Shown in pieces: positions 1 through 6,120 of a stretch of 12,291 bases of DNA. A model generated the notes under the pieces. It did not search any database, was not told the origin of the DNA, and was given only the letters and a program-made list of their open reading frames with translations. Position 1 is the stretch's first letter, and each line of letters starts with the position of its first letter. Made by a program: the position numbers and the translations under genes. The DNA lies in NCBI GenBank assembly GCA_011041825.1, contig DRAO01000348.1, positions 1-12,291 of the forward strand. Reading direction: 5' to 3'. This stretch comes from Chloroflexota bacterium (lineage in GTDB: Bacteria; Chloroflexota; Anaerolineae; SpSt-600).

Positions 1-229
1 TAAAAGGTGAGGATGAACAAGAGGATACCACAAATGCGGAACGATGTACTCCCGATGGCCGGAGCGCCCTCCGACGAGGAACAACACTGGGGCTCGGATG
101 CGCCCTACGTCGGAGCGCAGCTTCGCATCGATGCCCAGCACATCCAGCAGGCCGGCGATGATGTCAGCCCTGCTCTCCGGGGCTGTAGAGGAAACCCAGC
201 TCGGGCCTAGCGGTGACCTCTTTAGCCAA
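1..229 (-). pseudogene. Unrecognised coding remnant with an apparent frameshift, running off the left edge
   Basis: Below the GH4 stop there is no full gene, but the minus strand looks coding. One frame reads AKEVTARPELGFLYSPGEQ and then hits TGA at 164-166. From about base 175 another frame reads ADIIAGLLDVLGIDAKLR, then RIRAPVLFLVGG, and stays open to base 1. Most codons in this second frame end in G or C down to about base 45. Dropping one C from the CCCC run near 175-180 would join the two frames into FLYSPESRADIIAGLLDVLG. I see no credible start with a ribosome site in either frame. It could be a decayed 3' gene fragment, or an intact gene broken by a sequencing error. I do not recognise the family. 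The PVLFLVGG stretch is vaguely like alpha/beta hydrolases, which is too weak to name it. Confidence 0.35.
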
Positions 230-1556
230 ATTGCGGCAGGTATTCCCTGTTGGCGGCAAGCATCTCGTCCAGCATTTGGGGGACACTTTCCCAGTTTGAC
301 ACCAGGGGGTCGCCGGAGAGGGCCCGGAGGGCGAGTTCCCTATCGCCCCGCAGCGCTGCTTCCACGATCATCTCCTGCCGCAGCACGTGTCCCATAATGA
401 GCTCTTGAATGGCTGGAGGCAGAGGCCCCACGCATATCGGCTCCACCCCGCCAGCTCCCACATAGGCGAAGCTCTCGACCACCGCATCAAGGGGTAAATT
501 GGTCACCTGCCCCCTGTTGGGGAAGTTAATAACGAAGCGAGCGGGATTGCCTGTGGCAAGGGCAGCAATGATGCCGGCAACCTGCTCTTTAGAGCGAGTC
601 AGGGGCAGTGGCCCTTCTTGGGCGAGCATCCGCCTCGCCTCCTCCTGGTAATGCTTCAGTTCCTGTTGCCGAAATTCATAAGTGGTCGGCAGCACCCCAT
701 AACGGCGCCCCCACCCGGTGGCCTCGGTTAGAAACCAGGGGAAAAATTCGATGATGTGACGATCGCCGGCGGCAGGAAAGGTGCCGTAACGCTGGAAGAG
801 CAGGAATTTCACAACCCTGTGGTCTTCGAACGAACTGCGCCAATCCTCTTCGTCAATCTGGAAAGCGCACTCAAGGGGAGCATATTTGCTCAGGTAATCC
901 CGCAGCAGGGTGAAGCCATCTTTCCCTCCCACTTGCATTTTGAGGATCCAGGCGAAATGGTTAATGCCAGCGGCCTGAAGGCAAATGTCCTCTGGCTTAA
1001 CCCCAAAGAGGGAAGCCAGCCAGTGGATGGTATCAACAACCTCGTGACATAGCCCAATGATGGGCACGGATGTGACCTTGGCGACCGCCCGGCAAATGGT
1101 GCTCATAGGATTGGTCAGGTTGATGAGCCAGGCTCCGGGACAGCGTTTCTCCATATCCCTCGCAATCTCCACAGCAACGGGGATATGCCTCAGCGCCCTG
1201 GAGAGCCCACCTGGCCCCACGGTGTCGCCCACCGTCTGGTGGATGCCATAGCGCAGGGGGATTTCCAGGTCGGCCCGCATCGCCTCCACCCCGCCCACTC
1301 GAATGGAGAGGATGACGTAGTCGGCCCCGTCGAGGGCGGCATCCCTGCTGGTGGTGGCGGAAACGTGCCAATTTGTGCCTGCCTCCTCGGCGATGCGCCG
1401 GGCCAGCGGGTAGGTGAGTTCCAGGGCCTCAGAATTGATGTCCTGGAGGACCAGGCAACTCCCGCTTAATTCTGACGAAAGTACAAGGTCGGTGGTGATT
1501 TTAGGGGACCATTGAAAACTTCCCCCTCCGATGAAAGCAACTTTGATGACAGGCAC
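222..1556 (-). CDS. Glycoside hydrolase family 4 (alpha-glucosidase/alpha-galactosidase-like), NAD- and metal-dependent
   Basis: This 444-residue protein has the usual GH4 length and layout. The N-terminal Rossmann region has GGGS at 10-13 and an acidic D39. GDTVGPGG starts at 110, NPM is at 149-151, the CHEV motif at 170-173, and INH ends at H200; C170 and H200 are the expected Mn ligands. Y257 and the GDRHIIEF segment (D265) lie where the catalytic base is expected. GH4 enzymes use NAD to oxidise C3, eliminate the aglycone, add water and reduce again. CHEV, rather than the CNxP of 6-phospho-glycosidases, points to a non-phosphorylated substrate, which fits the ABC uptake genes. The start is GTG, chosen for GGAGGGG six or so bases upstream; an in-frame ATG is absent there. 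It is the last intact gene, 35 bases after the aminotransferase. The exact sugar cannot be told from sequence. Confidence 0.9.
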   Translation of the reverse strand: MPVIKVAFIGGGSFQWSPKITTDLVLSSELSGSCLVLQDINSEALELTYPLARRIAEEAGTNWHVSATTSRDAALDGADYVILSIRVGGVEAMRADLEIPLRYGIHQTVGDTVGPGGLSRALRHIPVAVEIARDMEKRCPGAWLINLTNPMSTICRAVAKVTSVPIIGLCHEVVDTIHWLASLFGVKPEDICLQAAGINHFAWILKMQVGGKDGFTLLRDYLSKYAPLECAFQIDEEDWRSSFEDHRVVKFLLFQRYGTFPAAGDRHIIEFFPWFLTEATGWGRRYGVLPTTYEFRQQELKHYQEEARRMLAQEGPLPLTRSKEQVAGIIAALATGNPARFVINFPNRGQVTNLPLDAVVESFAYVGAGGVEPICVGPLPPAIQELIMGHVLRQEMIVEAALRGDRELALRALSGDPLVSNWESVPQMLDEMLAANREYLPQFG

Positions 1557-1571
1557 TTATCCCCTCCGCTC

Positions 1572-1591
1572 CTCAAGGTCTGCGCCTTGAG
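1572..1591 (-). repeat. Hairpin between aminotransferase stop and GH4 ribosome site
   Basis: A perfect 7-bp inverted repeat (CTCAAGG, loop of 6, CCTTGAG) begins directly after the TGA of the aminotransferase. Its second arm abuts the GAGGAGCGGAGGGG that serves the GH4 gene. No U-run follows, so it is not a classic terminator. It could tune GH4 translation or mark an RNA end; this is inference. Confidence 0.45.
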
Positions 1592-2881
1592 TCAGTCCAT
1601 TAATAATTCATCAAGGTTCTCGATCACCTTTCTGATGGCTTCCACATAGTATTCCATAAGCTCAAGGTCTTGTATGTAAATGGGATGTGCCTCATCGTTG
1701 AGCACTAAAGATGTCTCCAGAAGGCGATTGGCCTCAGGGTAATCGGCCGGGTCATAGCGGATGTTCTTACCGTAGAAGGGGCAGCTCCAGGGGCAGCCCT
1801 TGCCGTATCCCTCCAAGCTTCGGAAAATAGGGAAAGAGGGCAAAGGGGTATAATGCCAGATGGTCACTGCTACTCCCTCAGCCTTGAGGGCAGCCAGTAA
1901 TTTGTCTCGCAATGTGGCTGCTGGCACTTTCACTCCCAGTGCATCCGGGTCAAAGCGGAAGCGGTATTTGTGATAGACCGTGGTCCGATCGTCTGGCACG
2001 TAAGGAGGGATGATACCCGGGATTTTCGCCAATTCCCTGTTGAGATAGGAGCCGTTACGCTGAGCTATGGCGTTGTAGTGGTTCAGCCGCTTGAGTTGGG
2101 AACGGGCAAAAGCAGCCGGCAGCTCCTGCATACGGTAATTCCAGCCTATAGTATAGGTATAGTAGGGGCGGATTTCTTCCTTCTCCTTGCCGATCCTCTC
2201 GCCAAATGTGCGCAAGAGTTTAGCACGTTCAGCAAAGGCTTCATTGTCCGTGTTCAGCAGGCCGCCCTCACCAGCAGGCAGGTTCTTGGTTACATTCAGA
2301 CTGAAGGCCCCCATATCGCCGATGGTGCCTGCCATACGCCCTTTGTAAGTGGAACCGTGGGCCTGGCAGGCGTCCTCGATCACCACCAGGTTGTATTTCT
2401 TCGCTAGAGCCATAATTTCGTCCATATCCGCTGGCAATCCGTGGATATGAACTGGCAGAATGGCCTTGGTTTTCTCGGTAATCTTGTCCTCAATTTGGCT
2501 GACATCTATATTGTAGGTTCGAGGGTCAATGTCTACGAAGATCGGGATGGCGTTTTGAGCCAGTATGGCATGGAAGGTTCCTGAAAAGGAGAACGCAGAT
2601 GTGATCACCTCATCGCCAGGGCCTACTCCGGCAGCAAAGAGAGCAGCGTGAAGCGCCGCCGTCCCGCTGTTAAAAGTTAAAACGTATTTGCTGCCGGTAA
2701 ACGCAGCCCAATCGGCCTCCAGTGCTCTCACTTCGGGGCCGTGCACTCCGGTTAAGATGCCACGATCCAGCACGGCCATAACTGCCGCCTTATCCTCTTC
2801 GGTGATCTCAGGCCACCGTTTTTTCAAACCTTCGGGCACGGTACGGGGGCCGCCGTGGATTGCCAATTTACCTCGCTTCAT
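1592..2881 (-). CDS. DegT/DnrJ/EryC1/StrS family PLP-dependent sugar or cyclitol aminotransferase
   Basis: This 429-residue fold-type I aminotransferase transfers an amino group, usually from glutamate or glutamine, to a keto-sugar or keto-cyclitol. Visible family marks are the N-terminal LAIHGGPRTVP, the NSGTAALHAAL phosphate-binding segment at about 71-81, IEDACQAHG with D170 facing the pyridine nitrogen, and FSLNVTKN with K199 as the Schiff-base lysine, followed by GEGG. The length is closer to the 420-430 residue branch that includes aminocyclitol and AHBA-type enzymes than to 370-390 residue UDP-sugar enzymes. The ATG start has GGAGGG seven bases upstream. It sits between a zinc dehydrogenase and GH4, and a Gfo/Idh/MocA gene is nearby, the usual partner that makes a keto group for transamination (as in NtdC/NtdA and WlbA/WlbE). 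Whether it works in synthesis or, in reverse, in breakdown is unknown. Confidence 0.9.
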   Translation of the reverse strand: MKRGKLAIHGGPRTVPEGLKKRWPEITEEDKAAVMAVLDRGILTGVHGPEVRALEADWAAFTGSKYVLTFNSGTAALHAALFAAGVGPGDEVITSAFSFSGTFHAILAQNAIPIFVDIDPRTYNIDVSQIEDKITEKTKAILPVHIHGLPADMDEIMALAKKYNLVVIEDACQAHGSTYKGRMAGTIGDMGAFSLNVTKNLPAGEGGLLNTDNEAFAERAKLLRTFGERIGKEKEEIRPYYTYTIGWNYRMQELPAAFARSQLKRLNHYNAIAQRNGSYLNRELAKIPGIIPPYVPDDRTTVYHKYRFRFDPDALGVKVPAATLRDKLLAALKAEGVAVTIWHYTPLPSFPIFRSLEGYGKGCPWSCPFYGKNIRYDPADYPEANRLLETSLVLNDEAHPIYIQDLELMEYYVEAIRKVIENLDELLMD

Positions 2882-2976
2882 CTTCCATCCCTCCTCCTAA
2901 TATGTTTAGTGTGGGCACGCCAGCCCGCCGCCCACTTGACAAAATGGGGAATCTCTGACATCCTGAGAGCTAGTCC

Positions 2977-3001
2977 AAGGGGGGCAGCGCTTTTCCCCCT
3001 T
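2977..3001 (-). repeat. GC-rich hairpin downstream of the dehydrogenase
   Basis: The gap 2882-3012 holds AAGGGGG and CCCCCTT arms with an 11-base loop, 11 bases past the dehydrogenase stop. On the minus strand no U-run follows, so full termination is unlikely. On the plus strand a T-rich tract follows, so it could stop antisense transcripts. The rest of the gap shows only the aminotransferase ribosome site and a weak GTGGGC/GCCCAC pairing at about 2912-2936. Confidence 0.4.
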
Positions 3002-3012
3002 TCTTTTCACTT

Positions 3013-4038
3013 TTACTCGGGTATCACGACTGCTTTGATACCTTCTCTACGTCGCAGTGCTTCGATTGCATCTCCTAAACCCCTGAGCGAGACCGTGTGG
3101 GTGATCAGCGAAGCCAGGCTCACACGACCGCTTTCCAGCATAGCAATAGCAGAGGGGAAGGTAAACCGCCCCACATTGGAACCCAGCACCGTCAGGTCCT
3201 TAACCGTAATATCATATTGACGCAGGGGTTTCACGGCCTGGCGGTTCATCCCGAAGAGGAGCACAGTGCCGCCTTTGCGGACCGTTTCCACGGCCAGGGG
3301 GAAAAGCGAACCCACGGCGTCGACCACCACATCGGGGCCCATCCCCATCTCTCGAGCGATCACTTCGGCCAAGTTTTCCTCTTCGGGATTGACTACCAAG
3401 TCTGCTCCCTCCCGACGGGCGAATTCGATGCGATAAGGAGATACCTCGGCCATTATCACTTTCCCGGCTCCGGCTGCCTTGAAGACCTTCAGGAAACAAA
3501 GCCCCACGGGCCCGGCTCCCAGTATCAGGACTTTTTCTCCAGGCTGCAATCGTATTTTTTGCGAGCCGCCTACCACGCATGCAAGCAACTCGATGAAGAC
3601 TGCTTCTTCTCGAGGGAGGCTTTCAGAGATCCGGATGACCGCTTTCGCCGGCACCCGACTCAAGCGTGCAAAACCGCCGTCTTCAAAGACACCGATGGAA
3701 CGGGCATTGTCGCACAGGTTGGGCATTCCCATCCGGCAAGGAAGGCACAAGCCGCACGGGATATCAGGAGCCACCACGACCCGGTCTCCCACTTTGACAT
3801 TGGTGCCCTCCGGCCCCACCTCGATGACCCGCCCGATATACTCGTGGCCGAGGATCACCCCCTTCTCGGCTGGGTGACCAGGAGGCACCGCCAGCATCTG
3901 CAGGTCCGTGCCGCATACCCCGCATATCTCCACTTCAATCAATACGTCATCTGGTTCTTTTATCTCAGGGACCGGAACTTCCTTGATTCTCAATTGGCCT
4001 TCACCTTCAAACACGGCGGCAAGCATTGTGGATTTCAT
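3013..4038 (-). CDS. Zinc-dependent medium-chain dehydrogenase (sorbitol/threonine dehydrogenase-like)
   Basis: This 341-residue NAD(P)-dependent alcohol/polyol dehydrogenase has the full MDR pattern. The catalytic zinc ligands are C42 (GVCGTD), H65-E66 (GHE) and probably E150 (ELLAC). The structural zinc site is the four-cysteine set C95, C98, C101 and C109. The nucleotide-binding GAGPVG lies at 174-179, and E198 at the end of the next strand favours NAD over NADP. It would interconvert a secondary alcohol and a ketone on a sugar, polyol or cyclitol. The ATG is preceded by AGGAGG nine bases upstream. It opens the distal group of genes (dehydrogenase, aminotransferase, GH4) behind a candidate promoter in the 118-base gap upstream. 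The substrate is not predictable; an inositol, inosamine or keto-sugar is plausible from its neighbours. Confidence 0.9.
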   Translation of the reverse strand: MKSTMLAAVFEGEGQLRIKEVPVPEIKEPDDVLIEVEICGVCGTDLQMLAVPPGHPAEKGVILGHEYIGRVIEVGPEGTNVKVGDRVVVAPDIPCGLCLPCRMGMPNLCDNARSIGVFEDGGFARLSRVPAKAVIRISESLPREEAVFIELLACVVGGSQKIRLQPGEKVLILGAGPVGLCFLKVFKAAGAGKVIMAEVSPYRIEFARREGADLVVNPEEENLAEVIAREMGMGPDVVVDAVGSLFPLAVETVRKGGTVLLFGMNRQAVKPLRQYDITVKDLTVLGSNVGRFTFPSAIAMLESGRVSLASLITHTVSLRGLGDAIEALRRREGIKAVVIPE

Positions 4039-4086
4039 CGGACGTTCCTCCTAGAATTAATGGAGTGGTTTCATAGCCTATCAAGG

Positions 4087-4114
4087 AGGATAAGCTTTTG
4101 TCCAGCTATGTCAA
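4087..4114 (-). promoter_or_regulatory. Candidate internal sigma-70-type promoter for the dehydrogenase-aminotransferase-GH4 genes
   Basis: On the minus strand TTGACA (4114-4109) is separated by 16 bases from TATCCT (4092-4087), which keeps the key A2 and T6 of the -10 box. The predicted start of transcription is about 40 bases before the dehydrogenase ATG. It lies in the 118-base gap 4039-4156, the second widest intergenic gap in the locus. No strong terminator was seen in the gap, so read-through from upstream is also likely. Confidence 0.4.
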
Positions 4115-4156
4115 GCTCGGATTATGCACACTCCTCAATTGTTTCGGATCGTCGAA

Positions 4157-4984
4157 TCAAAGAGGCGTGGTAACATCTTCGTACGCTTTGAGGAGGGTGA
4201 TGGACTCCTCCAGATAACGGTATACGATGTCTTTCCAGCCTGCTCCTTTCACCGGAGTAAAGGGGTCAGGGCCTGGGGCTGTGCACTCCACAACGATTGG
4301 GCCTTCATATTCAACGGCTTTTAAGGCTCGTATCAGGTTCAGGAAGTCAATGTGCCCACGGCCCACCGCTTCACGATTGGAATCAGCAACGTGGAACAAG
4401 TACAATCGCTTCCCGGCTTTCAGGACGGCGGCAGCCAGATCTGGTTCCTCGATATTCATATGATAGGTGTCCAGGAGAATCCCCACGTTAGGAGCGCCTA
4501 CCTCGGCTATGAAACGCATAACCTGATCCGCCTTATGGAGGAAGTGCGTTTCGTAGCGATTCAGAGCTTCTATCGCTATCCGCAGTTCACGTTCCTGTGC
4601 GGCCACAGCGATACGCTGCACAGCAGTTACGTAGCGGGCGTATTCCTCCTCGTAGGTGGTGATGGCCCGGATACGTGCTTCCGTCCCGTGGCAACCCACA
4701 ATGGGGTGCCCGAATTCTGCGGCGAAATCGAGCAGACGGAGATAATAATCCAGAGCCTGCTGCCAAGTCTTGTCTTCGGGGTGAGCTAAATCCACGTCAG
4801 CCGGGGTTATTGAAACGACATCCAATCCATAATCATCCAAGACGGTCTTGACCTCTCTCGGCTGATATCGGTCTAGGTCTCCCAACAACTCCAGGCCATC
4901 GTAACCCATATCGGCCAGGCGGGAAGCTATTTCAGCCAAGGGGGAATCGCCCAAGATCCAGGTGCAAGCGGCGTAGCGCTTCAT
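4157..4984 (-). CDS. Sugar isomerase/epimerase TIM barrel, ketose 3-epimerase-like
   Basis: This 275-residue protein is of the xylose-isomerase-like TIM-barrel family. The divalent metal ligands of ketose 3-epimerases are all present: E139 (IEALNRYETH), D172 (LDTYHMNIEE), H198 (FHVADSNR) and E233 (VVECTAPG). The substrate-handling residues E145, H175 and R204 are there too. Each is offset by 13 from the residues I recall for Agrobacterium D-psicose 3-epimerase (152, 185, 211, 246; 158, 188, 217), so the active-site spacing is the same. The family also covers tagatose and ribulose 3-epimerases, inosose enzymes (IolE, IolI) and lyases for 3-keto-glycosides, so the reaction may be epimerisation or elimination next to a keto group. 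The ATG follows AGGAGGAG. The gene starts 11 bases after the oxidoreductase, whose stop codon is merged with this ribosome site, so the two are probably made together. Confidence 0.85.
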   Translation of the reverse strand: MKRYAACTWILGDSPLAEIASRLADMGYDGLELLGDLDRYQPREVKTVLDDYGLDVVSITPADVDLAHPEDKTWQQALDYYLRLLDFAAEFGHPIVGCHGTEARIRAITTYEEEYARYVTAVQRIAVAAQERELRIAIEALNRYETHFLHKADQVMRFIAEVGAPNVGILLDTYHMNIEEPDLAAAVLKAGKRLYLFHVADSNREAVGRGHIDFLNLIRALKAVEYEGPIVVECTAPGPDPFTPVKGAGWKDIVYRYLEESITLLKAYEDVTTPL

Positions 4985-4995
4985 TTGGCTCCTCC

Positions 4996-6018
4996 TCAGT
5001 CTTCCTCAATCGGGACGACTTCGCCTGTCTCAGCGGATCGGTAAGCCGCCTCCAGCACCCGCATAGCCCACAATCCCTCTCTTCCTCCCGGCACGGGCTC
5101 CTCACCCGTTAAAACGCAGTGGACAAAGTGTTCCATCTGCGCTTTGTACATAGGCAGGTCACACTGTTGTTTGCGCTTAGGCATATCCGGATGGGTGACA
5201 CTCCAGATGCCCTCAATCCAGGTGCATAGTTTGGAAGGCAAAGCCTGTGCATATCCTTCCGTGCCGTATACTTGGGTGTGACCTTCCAATCCATCTGCAT
5301 ATGGGTGATACCATCCGGCTTCAATGAACCCCGTTATCCCACCCTCGAATTCAATCATAAGGGAAGCCGTATCTTCCAGTTTGATTGGCCTGAAGTAGGT
5401 GCCCGTGCGGGCGAAAACCCTGATTGGGCGGGCTTCCCCTAGGATGAAGCGAAGCGTATCTATGGAGTGAACTCCCATATCGGCCAGAGCACCGCCACCG
5501 GCGAATTGGGGTTGCGTGAACCAGCTTTCCGTCCTGGGGCCCTCGTGGAGCCAAACGGCGTGAGATTTTACTTTGTAGACCTGCCCTATTTTGCCGCTTG
5601 CTACCACGTCTCGAAGCCAGCGGATCTCGACATCGAACCGCCACATATGGCCGATCATCAACCGGCGGTCGGCACGGCGGGCCGCTTCGATCATCGCTTT
5701 TGCCTCTTTGACATTCATTGCCATCGGCTTCTCGCAGAAGACATGCTTTCCCGCTTCCAGCATCTGGATGGTTACCGGGGCGTGGAGGTAATTAGGCAAG
5801 CCGATGACCACAGCATCAATCTCGGGATCCTCCGCCATTTTCTGGAAATCGACGTAAGTTTTTGGAATCTGGAAGTCACGTGCCAGGCGCATCAGGGACT
5901 CAGGATGCAGATTCCCCGCCGCCACTATTTCCACCTGGGGGATTTCCCGCAACACAGGCAGGTGGTAATCACGGATGATAACCCCCGTGCCCAGAATGCC
6001 TATTTTGATCTTTTCCAC
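4996..6018 (-). CDS. Gfo/Idh/MocA family NAD(P)-dependent oxidoreductase
   Basis: This 340-residue sugar or cyclitol dehydrogenase has the nucleotide-binding GILGTG at 7-12, the catalytic lysine motif E96-K97-P98 (CEKPMAMN), and DMGVH with D180 and H184 for substrate binding and proton transfer. Members oxidise a sugar or cyclitol hydroxyl, often at C3, with tightly held NAD. I chose the GTG at 6018 because AGGAGG lies exactly seven bases upstream and the protein then begins just before the Rossmann strand. A TTG at 6069 would add 17 residues and has no such site. It is followed at 11 bases by the TIM-barrel gene. The Gfo/TIM-barrel pairing resembles modules that oxidise a glycoside at C3 and then cleave it by elimination (levoglucosan LgdA/LgdB1, C-glycoside DgpA/DgpBC). 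Assigning it to that chemistry is inference; an inositol-type dehydrogenase is an alternative. Confidence 0.9.
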   Translation of the reverse strand: MEKIKIGILGTGVIIRDYHLPVLREIPQVEIVAAGNLHPESLMRLARDFQIPKTYVDFQKMAEDPEIDAVVIGLPNYLHAPVTIQMLEAGKHVFCEKPMAMNVKEAKAMIEAARRADRRLMIGHMWRFDVEIRWLRDVVASGKIGQVYKVKSHAVWLHEGPRTESWFTQPQFAGGGALADMGVHSIDTLRFILGEARPIRVFARTGTYFRPIKLEDTASLMIEFEGGITGFIEAGWYHPYADGLEGHTQVYGTEGYAQALPSKLCTWIEGIWSVTHPDMPKRKQQCDLPMYKAQMEHFVHCVLTGEEPVPGGREGLWAMRVLEAAYRSAETGEVVPIEED

Positions 6019-6025
6019 TTTATCA

Positions 6026-6031
6026 CCTCCT
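6026..6031 (-). promoter_or_regulatory. Ribosome binding site that sets the oxidoreductase start
   Basis: AGGAGG followed by TGATAAA and GTG on the minus strand is an ideal site. It decides for GTG at 6018 against the TTG at 6069. The upstream gene's last codons contain ACCTCCTCCT (6093-6084), which can base-pair with this site. Confidence 0.8.
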
Positions 6032-6044
6032 ACCCTATTGAACT

Positions 6045-6120
6045 CGCTCATATTGGAAAACCGCAGCAAAACAACATCCTTTTAGGAGGAGGTTAATCGT
6101 CGCCTACGCCAATATGAGCG
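6045..6120 (-). repeat. 12-bp inverted repeat spanning the end of the ectodomain gene and the gap
   Basis: CGCTCATATTGG (6045-6056) and CCAATATGAGCG (6109-6120) are perfect 12-bp inverted copies separated by 52 bases. The loop holds the stop codon of the upstream gene. The RNA could form a long-loop stem just ahead of the oxidoreductase ribosome site; its role is unknown. Confidence 0.5.

Noticed and set aside
7..397. Plus-strand reading frames at 7-210 and 44-397
   Set aside because: They are antisense to the GH4 3' end and to the minus-strand remnant, lack a family-like sequence and have arginine/proline-rich shadow composition.
2912..2936. GTGGGC/GCCCAC inverted repeat as a terminator
   Set aside because: The stem is six bases with mismatches beyond that and no T-run follows on the minus strand.
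3097..4173. Long plus-strand frame of 358 codons opposite the zinc dehydrogenase
   Set aside because: It mirrors the dehydrogenase gene in a complementary frame, is rich in His, Arg and Gln with no recognisable motif, and has no ribosome site. The minus-strand protein has complete zinc and NAD motifs.
6019..6069. TTG start for the oxidoreductase at 6069
   Set aside because: The GTG at 6018 has AGGAGG at seven bases and gives the usual start just before the Rossmann strand.
5467..6096. Plus-strand 209-codon frame opposite the Gfo/Idh/MocA gene
   Set aside because: It is a shadow frame of a gene with clear EKP and DxxxH motifs and carries no domain signal of its own.
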